From: Desulfurobacteriaceae bacterium
GTDB lineage: Bacteria > Aquificota > Aquificia > Desulfurobacteriales > DQVG01
NCBI GenBank assembly: GCA_015661865.1
Contig: DQVG01000144.1
Coordinates: forward strand, 1 to 7,286
Length of the DNA: 7,286 bases
Reading direction: 5' to 3'
Part shown: piece by piece, positions 1 to 5,660 of the stretch
Layout: each line of letters begins with the position of its first letter
Numbering within the stretch: position 1 is the first letter of the stretch
Translations under genes and position numbers: made by a program
The notes under the pieces: generated by a model
Seen by the model: the letters and a program-made list of their open reading frames with translations, nothing else
What the model was told of the DNA's origin: nothing
The model's database searches: none

Positions 1-1258
1 AATTAAAAACATCTCCAGGAATTTTCACAAGTCTGCTTTTTAAAATGGATCTTAAACCTTCGTTATTCTTAATAGCTGGCATTATTTCTGGAGTAGATGC
101 TAAGCTTTTTATAACTTTATTTAATTCTTCTTCATAAGCTTTTAATTTTTCTTCGGAATATTTTACTAAAATTTCTTCTGGAGAGGTTTCTTCCTTTACT
201 TGGGTTCCTTGATCAAGCTCTTTATCGGGAGAGTTTGAAATTTCTAATTGCTCCTGAGTTTCTAATTGTTCTTGAGCTTGGGGAGTTTCAATTTGAGCTT
301 CTTGAGATTCACTTAGTTGTTCAATATTTTCTTGTTCAACGCTTCCTCTTAAAGAATCTGAAGATAGTAATTGGGATTCATTTGCAAGCTCTTGATCTTG
401 AGATATTTGCTCATCACCTGCAATATCTTTTTCTTGCTCTTGGGAAATTTCTGAAGAAACATTTTCCTCAAGTTCTTTTTGAGATAAATCTTCTTGGTAA
501 CTTTGCTCCTGAGTTTCCTCTAAATTTTCTTTAGAAGTTTGCAAAGCTACATCACTTTCTTCGGAAGGACTTTCTAATATTTCATCTTGAGGTATATCTA
601 ATTTTTGATTTTCTTGAAAAGAGGATTCTTTAGTTTCTCCCTGAGAAGTTTCCATTTCCTCAATGCTTTCCTGAGAACTAGGAGTTTCTACAATATTTTC
701 TTTTTCTAAAGACTTATCTAAACCATTTTTTTCCGAGATATCTAATTCACTTTCTTGCTTTTCTTCTAACTCGGCTTGTTTTTCTTCAGTTGAACTTTCA
801 ACTTCTTTTATACTTTCCACTACTTTTATTTGAGCATCTTTTACTTTCTCAACTGCATTTGCAACAACCTCTACTTTTACTTTCTTTTCGAAATTTAAAT
901 TATCTAGGACTTTTTCCAGTTTGTCTAACTCTTTTTCTATGTTATCCAATGCTTCTAAAATGGCATTTGTAAAACTACTTTGAGCTAGCAAAGAAAATAT
1001 AGATTTAGGATAATTTTCTAAAGCTTCAGTTAAATTTAATTCCTGATCTTCTTTTAGTATACTTATATAAGGTTGATTTTTTGTTGAAATTTTTAACTTA
1101 AGACTATCATTTAGATTAAAAATTTTTTCAAAATCAATTATTAAATTTTCTAAAAGATAATTAAGATTATCCTCAAGATTTGATAAAACTAATTTTGCTT
1201 TTTCCAGAATTTTATTTTGCCTTTCCAAAATTTTTTCGACTTTTTCTTTAATAGCCAT
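1..1258 (-). CDS. Acidic Glu/Gln/Ser-rich coiled-coil protein, 3' end beyond window
   Basis: I do not recognise this protein. I translated the minus strand from the ATG at 1258-1256 through 419 codons without a stop to the left edge, so it is partial at its C-terminus. It begins MAIKEKVEKILERQNKILEK. Residues 1-60 and about 98-150 look helical with coiled-coil heptads rich in Leu, Glu and Lys. Residues about 150-360 are low complexity and probably disordered: about 24% Glu and 14% Gln by my count, with Ser and Thr, one Arg, and short recurring ETQEQ-like pieces. From about 361 an ordered, helical, more basic segment returns. There is no Cys, Trp or His, no signal peptide and no membrane segment, so a cytoplasmic location is likely. 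The start is supported by GAGGT at 1270-1266, seven bases upstream, inside the last codons of the flavoprotein gene, which stops 3 bases before this ATG. A scaffold or partner-binding role is only a guess. Confidence 0.82.
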   Translation of the reverse strand, partial: MAIKEKVEKILERQNKILEKAKLVLSNLEDNLNYLLENLIIDFEKIFNLNDSLKLKISTKNQPYISILKEDQELNLTEALENYPKSIFSLLAQSSFTNAILEALDNIEKELDKLEKVLDNLNFEKKVKVEVVANAVEKVKDAQIKVVESIKEVESSTEEKQAELEEKQESELDISEKNGLDKSLEKENIVETPSSQESIEEMETSQGETKESSFQENQKLDIPQDEILESPSEESDVALQTSKENLEETQEQSYQEDLSQKELEENVSSEISQEQEKDIAGDEQISQDQELANESQLLSSDSLRGSVEQENIEQLSESQEAQIETPQAQEQLETQEQLEISNSPDKELDQGTQVKEETSPEEILVKYSEEKLKAYEEELNKVIKSLASTPEIMPAIKNNEGLRSILKSRLVKIPGDVFN

Positions 1259-1261
1259 TTT

Positions 1262-1867
1262 TTATACCTCGTAATTTTGTTTTATATATTTTAAAAAGGA
1301 TACAATTTCATCTACTTTTTTAGCCATTGAAATCAAAGTTTTTACTCCCCACTCATCAAATTCTACCGGATCATCTTTTTTGCAAATTAAAGCTGCTCCA
1401 AAGTGAGCAGTAGGTTCACTTTCCGAGAAAATAAACATAGAATGAATTAATCCCCAGGCATGAATAGCTTGAAGAACATGTTCTTGGCCTCCATGAGGGG
1501 ACCTTCCAACAGCAATGGCACCTAAAAATTTATTTTTTAGTCCCCACTTTCTTCTTAGTACTCGAGTTCTATCAAAAAAAGCTTTGAGCTGAGAAGTTAC
1601 ATTTCCAAAGTAAACTGGACTACCTATAATTAAAATATCAACTTTTTTTAAAAGTTTATTTTCTATTTTTATAAAATCATCTTCAATAACACATTCTCCT
1701 TTCGAAATGCAAACATTACATGCTTGGCAAGGTTTTATATGAAAATCAGATAAGTTTATTAAATATTTTTCGCAATCCTCCTTTACATTTTCCAAAAGAA
1801 TTTCCAAAGCTTTAAATGTAGATTTTTTTCTTGGAGAACCATTTATTGCTAGAACGGTTATTCCCAT
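1262..1867 (-). CDS. Iron-sulfur flavoprotein (Isf-type), NADPH-dependent FMN reductase family
   Basis: A 201-residue flavodoxin-fold protein. The N-terminal strand and phosphate-binding loop read INGSPRKKST (residues 8-17), and a second FMN-contact stretch, GSPVYFGNVTSQLKAFFDRT, lies at 82-101. Between them is a compact cysteine motif, Cys47, Cys50, Cys53 and Cys59 (C-x2-C-x2-C-x5-C). In the Isf family this spacing binds a [4Fe-4S] cluster next to FMN. Isf proteins are cytoplasmic electron carriers of anaerobes, thought to act in redox or oxygen/peroxide defence; the partner here is unknown. Length is about normal for the family. The ATG at 1867 has GGAGGAG five bases upstream. The following gene starts 3 bases after its stop, so the two are surely cotranscribed. 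Residues 121-128 (GRSPHGGQ) resemble the Gly-rich loop of related reductases. The family call is firm; the physiological substrate is not. Confidence 0.9.
   Translation of the reverse strand: MGITVLAINGSPRKKSTFKALEILLENVKEDCEKYLINLSDFHIKPCQACNVCISKGECVIEDDFIKIENKLLKKVDILIIGSPVYFGNVTSQLKAFFDRTRVLRRKWGLKNKFLGAIAVGRSPHGGQEHVLQAIHAWGLIHSMFIFSESEPTAHFGAALICKKDDPVEFDEWGVKTLISMAKKVDEIVSFLKYIKQNYEV
1266..1270 (-). promoter_or_regulatory. Ribosome binding site of the acidic coiled-coil gene
   Basis: GAGGT on the minus strand, 7 bases before the ATG at 1258. It lies in the last sense codons (GAG GTA) of the upstream flavoprotein gene, whose TAA is at 1264-1262. This decides the start of the downstream gene and suggests translational coupling. 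Confidence 0.6.
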
Positions 1868-1872
1868 AAAAA

Positions 1873-1879
1873 CTCCTCC
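1873..1879 (-). promoter_or_regulatory. Ribosome binding site of the flavoprotein gene
   Basis: GGAGGAG on the minus strand, 5 bases before the ATG at 1867. It is the strongest Shine-Dalgarno match I found in the window and fixes the start. Confidence 0.75.
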
Positions 1880-1961
1880 AAAGGTAACTATTTAGAAAGT
1901 TTCTTTTCCAATAAAATTGTATCAAAAATTTGAGATAATTTTTCCTATTCTTATTAAGCTT

Positions 1962-1990
1962 GTTATAGTAACGTCTATGAAACAAAACAA
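1962..1990 (-). promoter_or_regulatory. Candidate sigma70-type promoter for the flavoprotein/coiled-coil pair
   Basis: On the minus strand TTGTTT (1990-1985) and TATAAC (1967-1962) are 17 bases apart. The -10 matches consensus at 5 of 6, the -35 at only 3 of 6. Transcription would start near 1955 and leave a leader of roughly 90 bases before the flavoprotein ATG. I saw no convincing hairpin or riboswitch in that leader. In DNA this AT-rich such matches arise by chance, hence the low score. Confidence 0.3.
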
Positions 1991-2036
1991 AACATAATTT
2001 TTGATCCTAAAATTGAAAATTTTTGTAAAAATTATC

Positions 2037-2065
2037 TTGACAACAGAAAAATTTTTGTATATATT
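2037..2065 (+). promoter_or_regulatory. Promoter of the tRNA-Lys/tRNA-Glu unit
   Basis: A perfect -35 TTGACA (2037-2042) is followed after exactly 17 bases by the -10 TATATT (2060-2065). The predicted start near 2072 leaves about 12 bases of 5' leader before tRNA-Lys at 2084. The spacing and strength are typical of a stable-RNA promoter. Confidence 0.8.
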
Positions 2066-2083
2066 TATCACTAGCAAAAAGGT

Positions 2084-2159
2084 GAGCCGGTAGCTCAGTA
2101 GGTAGAGCAACGGCCTTTTAAGCCGTAGGTCGCGGGTTCGAGCCCCGCCCGGCTCACCA
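2084..2159 (+). tRNA. trnK: tRNA-Lys (anticodon UUU)
   Basis: A complete 76-base cloverleaf. The acceptor stem GAGCCGG pairs with CCGGCTC, the D arm is GCTC/GAGC, and the anticodon stem ACGGC/GCCGT encloses the loop CTTTTAA with anticodon TTT at 2117-2119. The T arm is GCGGG-TTCGAGC-CCCGC. The discriminator is A, and the 3' CCA (2157-2159) is encoded in the gene. G+C is about 64% by my count, against very AT-rich surroundings; the stems are nearly all G-C, as in thermophiles. It is the first gene of a two-tRNA unit. Confidence 0.97.
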
Positions 2160-2170
2160 TTTATATACGC

Positions 2171-2248
2171 GACCCCGTCGTCTAGCCCGGCCTAGGACAC
2201 CGCCCTTTCACGGCGGTAACGCGGGTTCAAATCCCGCCGGGGTCGCCA
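2171..2248 (+). tRNA. trnE: tRNA-Glu (anticodon UUC)
   Basis: A complete 78-base cloverleaf. The acceptor stem GACCCCG pairs with CGGGGTC, the anticodon stem CCGCC/GGCGG encloses CTTTCAC with anticodon TTC at 2207-2209, and the T arm is GCGGG-TTCAAAT-CCCGC. The discriminator is G, and CCA (2246-2248) is encoded. It closely resembles bacterial tRNA-Glu in its D loop and anticodon arm. It lies 11 bases after tRNA-Lys with no promoter of its own visible, so both come from one precursor. Confidence 0.97.
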
Positions 2249-2260
2249 TTTTTTTTATTT
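2249..2260 (+). terminator. T-tract after tRNA-Glu, probable terminator
   Basis: Eight T residues directly follow the encoded CCA, then A and more T. The GC-rich acceptor/T-arm of tRNA-Glu followed by this T-run could itself act as an intrinsic terminator. There is no separate GC-rich hairpin. Confidence 0.45.
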
Positions 2261-2329
2261 TCTTGAATTTCTAGATATCCTAGCTTTTCAAATTATTTTA
2301 TACTATCCCAATCTCCTTTAATAAAGTCT
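2261..2329. other. Convergent intergenic spacer between tRNA-Glu and the radical SAM gene
   Basis: AT-rich spacer. It holds one weak imperfect inverted repeat: TTGAA (2263-2267) with TTCAA (2287-2291) outside, and CTAG (2271-2274) with CTAG (2280-2283) inside, around a 5-base loop. This is too AT-rich to be a strong terminator, and no U-tract follows it on the minus strand. I see nothing else in it. Confidence 0.3.
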
Positions 2330-4051
2330 CTAAATTATAATATGATCTTCATAAATTTTTTTATTTATAGCTTTATAAAAATCTTCTCTTGATTTAAAAG
2401 GTCTATTTAATATTATTTTTTTTGCTAAATTTTCTCCTAAAGCTACTTTTAATATTCTAAAATCCTCCTTATTAACATTTAAAGGATAGGGAACTCCTAT
2501 AAGAGAACGTTCTTTATGATCTACAACGAAGATATCTATTTGAGAGTAAAGAGGAAATTTTTTAGGGATTTTTACTGTAATAGGATAGCTTCCAAAGCCC
2601 TTAGCATAAGAATAATTATCTTTAATTTCCCACACAACCAAATTTTTTAAAATAGTACCTTTAGGATAAACCTTTTTAAGCATATAATGATCAAAAACAT
2701 TTCTAACCCAATATTTAAAATGTTTAAATTCATTTTGATATTTAGTTTTTGGATGAATTTCTTCTTCATACAAAGTTGTCCCCGGAAAGATCATAACTTG
2801 ACGGATATTTACCCGTCTAACAAGAAGATCTTTTTTTAAAATTTCTTCTAAAAATTTAATATTTTTCTTAAAAGTCTTTCTAGTTTCACCTTTTAAACCT
2901 ATCAGAAAGTTTAATCCTGGTAAAAGTTTATATTCTCCATATTTTTCCAATTTAAAAGCTCCTACCTCATTTACGATTTCTACAGCCCTTAAAGCTTGAT
3001 CTGGATAAACTTTTAAGTTGTTTTCTAAAATAACCCTTTCATCCGCACTTTCCATACCAAAAGCTGCCACATCCCCTGGAGTATCACAGTTTGCAATTAT
3101 AGATAAAGCTTCTTTACTTTCTTTTGGAAAATGATATATAGTCCCGGGGTTGACATTATCTATATGGAGAGTGTCAAATTTTAATAAACTAGCTTTTTGA
3201 AAAAGTTCTTTTAGAGCTTTTAAATTTGGTTTTCTAAATCCATTTTTTTCTTCTTCCAAAGCTAAGTAACCTAATATATTAGGGTGTTTCCCAAAACGAA
3301 TATGCGAGATACCTATTTCTTTTAAAATATGAAGCTCTCTTAAAATACCTTCTAAGCTCCTATGTTGGGGAGCTCCATAAAGTTTTTCTGTACAAAACGA
3401 GCAATGAAATTTTCTTTCACACCCTCTGTAGGTTTCTATTTCACAAACAAGGAGAGGGTACAAAGGATGTTTTTTTAAAATAAAACTACCTAACAAAGTC
3501 CATTTATCTATTTCATCCACAGTTCTATAGTTTTTTAAAATCTTAAAAAAATTTTTTTGCCTTATATAACTTAAGGCTACTTGAACGTCTTTTTCTATAT
3601 CTCCTAAAGAAATAAACTCGTATTTTAATTCGCTTATATCTGAAGCTAAATTTCCTCCCTTAAAAGCAAATCCAAACCTAATGGGACCACCCAAAATTTT
3701 GACAGGTCCTTTTAGTTTTGATAAAGCTAAAAGCTCAGAGTAAGAAATAGGAGTAAAACCTAAATATCTTCCAGGTACAGTAAGACCAGAAATAACAATA
3801 ATTAAATCATAATCTTTTATATAACTTTTTTTTAAAGCAGAAAGGAAATCTTCAAAATAATTTTCTCCTTTATAGTTTTTTAAATTTAAGTTTTCTCTTA
3901 ATTTATCTATAGTAATATAATCTATATCATCTGGCTTTATACCAGCATCCACTAAACTACCTGCAACATATCTTACATAGGTAGAAACATAAGGAGGAAC
4001 ACCTAAGCACGTAGGTTCATCTACATAACCGTCCAAAATTAGTACTTTCAT
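2330..4051 (-). CDS. Radical SAM protein with C-terminal helix-hairpin-helix (COG1031-like)
   Basis: A 573-residue protein. Residues 1-150 form a Rossmann-like N-terminal part beginning MKVLILDGYVDEPTCLGVPP, which resembles the archaeal COG1031 proteins as I remember them; a cobalamin-binding DxHxxG motif is absent. The radical SAM core follows, with cluster cysteines Cys211, Cys217 and Cys220 (C-x5-C-x2-C, not the usual C-x3-C-x2-C), GMES at 332-335, and IGLKGET at 384-390, equivalent to the common GLPGET motif. About 470-525 is a beta-rich stretch, perhaps TRAM-like. The last 45 residues (ALGENLAKKIILNRPFKS at 537-554) look like a helix-hairpin-helix, suggesting contact with nucleic acid. 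Substrate is unknown. The ATG at 4051 lies 17 bases after the prenyltransferase stop; GGGAT near 4067 is a rather distant Shine-Dalgarno match. It is the last gene of the array and ends in TAG. Confidence 0.9.
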   Translation of the reverse strand: MKVLILDGYVDEPTCLGVPPYVSTYVRYVAGSLVDAGIKPDDIDYITIDKLRENLNLKNYKGENYFEDFLSALKKSYIKDYDLIIVISGLTVPGRYLGFTPISYSELLALSKLKGPVKILGGPIRFGFAFKGGNLASDISELKYEFISLGDIEKDVQVALSYIRQKNFFKILKNYRTVDEIDKWTLLGSFILKKHPLYPLLVCEIETYRGCERKFHCSFCTEKLYGAPQHRSLEGILRELHILKEIGISHIRFGKHPNILGYLALEEEKNGFRKPNLKALKELFQKASLLKFDTLHIDNVNPGTIYHFPKESKEALSIIANCDTPGDVAAFGMESADERVILENNLKVYPDQALRAVEIVNEVGAFKLEKYGEYKLLPGLNFLIGLKGETRKTFKKNIKFLEEILKKDLLVRRVNIRQVMIFPGTTLYEEEIHPKTKYQNEFKHFKYWVRNVFDHYMLKKVYPKGTILKNLVVWEIKDNYSYAKGFGSYPITVKIPKKFPLYSQIDIFVVDHKERSLIGVPYPLNVNKEDFRILKVALGENLAKKIILNRPFKSREDFYKAINKKIYEDHIII

Positions 4052-4068
4052 AATTTTCTATTTATCCC

Positions 4069-5031
4069 TTACTTAAATAAAACTCTATCTAAAACAAAAA
4101 TTAAAGAGTATATTAAAGCAGTATCAAACATCAATTTAAAACCTTTTATTGTAAGTGGTTTTAAAATTTTGTAATTTTTATAAAAAGATTTTTCTATATT
4201 GGTTATTTTTAGAAATTTATAAGCAATGTAAATAGGATATAAAGTTAAGATAAAAAGTATGGGATTTAATTTATAAATTATTATTAAAATTAGATCTACT
4301 AATATAATACTAACTATAAACAATATTAAACAAAATCTATAAACTTTAGACATTTTTTCTCGGCCAAATTTTACAACTAAGTTTTCTTTACCTGCAAGTT
4401 TATCGGGTTCATAATCTGGAAATTCTCTTAAAACTTTTTGAGCAAATACAGCTATGGCATAGGGTAAAGCTACTAAAAAAGGTAAAATTGAAAAGTGTTT
4501 GGTTTGAATATAATAAAATACAAAAGTGGGAGCAAAAGCATTTGTTATCGTTAAAGTAATCTCTCCAAGGCCTCTATAGGAAAACATAAATGGCCAGCCA
4601 GAGTACCCATAGGCAATTATAAAAAATATTAGACATAAAATATAAAACCAAATAGGGTATTGATATTTTATAACTAAAAAGAGTCCTAAAGCTAAAGAAA
4701 TAACTCCAAAAATAATCATTAAAATAATAGCTTCAAACATAGAAACTTTTCCAGAAACCAAAAGCTTAGTTCCACCTGTAGTTTCACTTGTGTTACGTTT
4801 ATCAGTTTCATAATCTGCTATTTCGTTTTGAATATAAACTGAAGCTACTCCAAAAAATAAAATTAAAAAGGATAAAAAGAAAAGTTGCTTTTTTAAATAT
4901 CCTAATTCCCAAAGAGCTATTGAAGTCCCTAGTACAAAAGGTACAATCATTGTAAGATGCTTGAAAGGTTTAATTAATTGCCAATAAAATTTAATTTTTT
5001 CTCGTAATGTATATTTCTTTGCCACTTGCAT
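4069..5031 (-). CDS. UbiA-family membrane prenyltransferase (MenA/UbiA-like)
   Basis: A 320-residue integral membrane protein with eight or nine hydrophobic helices (roughly 24-42, 48-68, 100-122, 126-146, 157-175, 181-200, 232-253, 255-274, 301-318). Family members transfer a polyprenyl chain from its diphosphate to an aromatic or other acceptor, as in quinone or ether-lipid synthesis, using Mg2+ bound by two Asp-rich loops. The second loop is textbook: DYEPDKLAGK (206-215). The first is NEIADYETD (69-77), with Glu70 where Asp is usual. YRGLGE (152-157) resembles a motif I associate with MenA-type enzymes. The ATG at 5031 has AAGG six bases upstream. It lies 26 bases after lolA and 17 before the radical SAM gene, so probably cotranscribed with both. 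A menaquinone role is plausible but the acceptor cannot be read from the sequence; archaeol-type lipid synthesis is an alternative. Confidence 0.88.
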   Translation of the reverse strand: MQVAKKYTLREKIKFYWQLIKPFKHLTMIVPFVLGTSIALWELGYLKKQLFFLSFLILFFGVASVYIQNEIADYETDKRNTSETTGGTKLLVSGKVSMFEAIILMIIFGVISLALGLFLVIKYQYPIWFYILCLIFFIIAYGYSGWPFMFSYRGLGEITLTITNAFAPTFVFYYIQTKHFSILPFLVALPYAIAVFAQKVLREFPDYEPDKLAGKENLVVKFGREKMSKVYRFCLILFIVSIILVDLILIIIYKLNPILFILTLYPIYIAYKFLKITNIEKSFYKNYKILKPLTIKGFKLMFDTALIYSLIFVLDRVLFK

Positions 5032-5057
5032 TTTCTACCTTATTAAAATATTTTTTC

Positions 5058-5660
5058 TTATTTTATTTTAAAAGTATTAAACTTTGTTTTTTTATTATAA
5101 CTAAGAATTTTCTCAATTATAAAATATATTTTTCTTTCATCCGGATATACAACTTTAATATATTTTATTGGAAACTTTTGATCTTTCTTTAACTTTATAA
5201 GGATAAAACTATAGTCACTTTCAAATTTTGGAATAAGATATAAAATATTATCTTCTTTTTTATACTTAAATCTAAAATATTTATCTATATCTTTAGAAAA
5301 TAAATAAGAAAATGGAAAATAATTTATTAAATCTTGGTAAGATACTATTTTAGTTTCATTATTTTCAGCTATATAAATTTTTATTTTCTTTCCATCGCTA
5401 ATAATATAATCTTTTATAGGTTTACCGTCTTCATCTTGGATATATTTAAGATAAAATTTATTTGGTTTTTTAAAAATAAAAAGACCTCGATAAATACTAT
5501 CCGGAGTATCTTGATAAGGTAAATAGTTAGCTTGAAGAAAAACTATTTCTAAAGATTTAAGATTTTGCAAAAACTTTATGTAGTTAGATTTAGCAAAACT
5601 CAAATTTATGAAAAATAAAAAATATATCATGAAAGCTTTTAAAATTATTCTTCCAAACAT
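5058..5660 (-). CDS. lolA: LolA-like periplasmic lipoprotein carrier
   Basis: A 200-residue secreted protein. Residues 1-23 form a signal peptide: basic residues Arg4 and Lys8, the hydrophobic stretch AFMIYFLFFINLSF, and a likely cleavage after SFA. The mature part follows LolA order: SLEIVFLQANY at 36-46 (the 'F-x-Q' strand), YRGLFIFKKPNKFYLKY at 57-73 (the family's 'G-x-l-x-l-x-r-P-x-k-f' strands), and IISDGKKIKIY at 86-96. LolA shuttles lipoproteins from the LolCDE exporter across the periplasm to the outer membrane, so a Gram-negative envelope is implied. Length is normal. The ATG at 5660 is preferred over Met11 (5630) because it supplies the basic n-region of the signal peptide. It overlaps the end of the phosphoesterase gene by 16 bases, in another frame. 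As LolA-like proteins also occur in lipid and polyketide clusters, a more special cargo is possible. Confidence 0.85.
   Translation of the reverse strand: MFGRIILKAFMIYFLFFINLSFAKSNYIKFLQNLKSLEIVFLQANYLPYQDTPDSIYRGLFIFKKPNKFYLKYIQDEDGKPIKDYIISDGKKIKIYIAENNETKIVSYQDLINYFPFSYLFSKDIDKYFRFKYKKEDNILYLIPKFESDYSFILIKLKKDQKFPIKYIKVVYPDERKIYFIIEKILSYNKKTKFNTFKIK

Noticed and set aside
241..520. Recurring TTGCTCCTGAGTTTC (249-263 and 502-516) as a DNA repeat element
   Set aside because: The copies are in the same reading frame and encode ETQEQ-like peptides in low-complexity sequence; they are better explained by protein repetition than by a DNA element. No CRISPR-like spacing exists.
235..534. Plus-strand open frame of 99 codons rich in Phe, Leu and His
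   Set aside because: It is the reflection of the Glu/Gln-rich minus-strand gene covering 1-1258; it has no ribosome binding site and improbable composition. The same applies to the plus-strand frame at 790-972.
1922..2110. Minus-strand open frame of 62 codons between the flavoprotein gene and the tRNAs
   Set aside because: It would start inside tRNA-Lys and run across its promoter; composition is that of random AT-rich DNA and no ribosome binding site is present.
2084..2300. tRNA genes as the attachment site of an integrated element
   Set aside because: No integrase, no repeat of a tRNA 3' end and no change in composition were seen in the flanks.
2301..2319. Good Shine-Dalgarno match (AAAGGAGA, minus strand, 2319-2312) downstream of the radical SAM gene
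   Set aside because: No ATG or GTG follows at usable distance; the only nearby TTG is one base away and its frame stops after two codons. No gene can be supported.
2330..2780. Cobalamin-dependent radical SAM enzyme
   Set aside because: The N-terminal part is Rossmann-like, but I find no DxHxxG cobalamin motif in residues 1-200, so B12 use is not supported.
5007..5522. Two short plus-strand frames (5007-5192 and 5334-5522)
   Set aside because: Both lie antisense to the well-supported lolA-like gene and encode Phe/Ile/Tyr-rich sequence, as expected of shadows.
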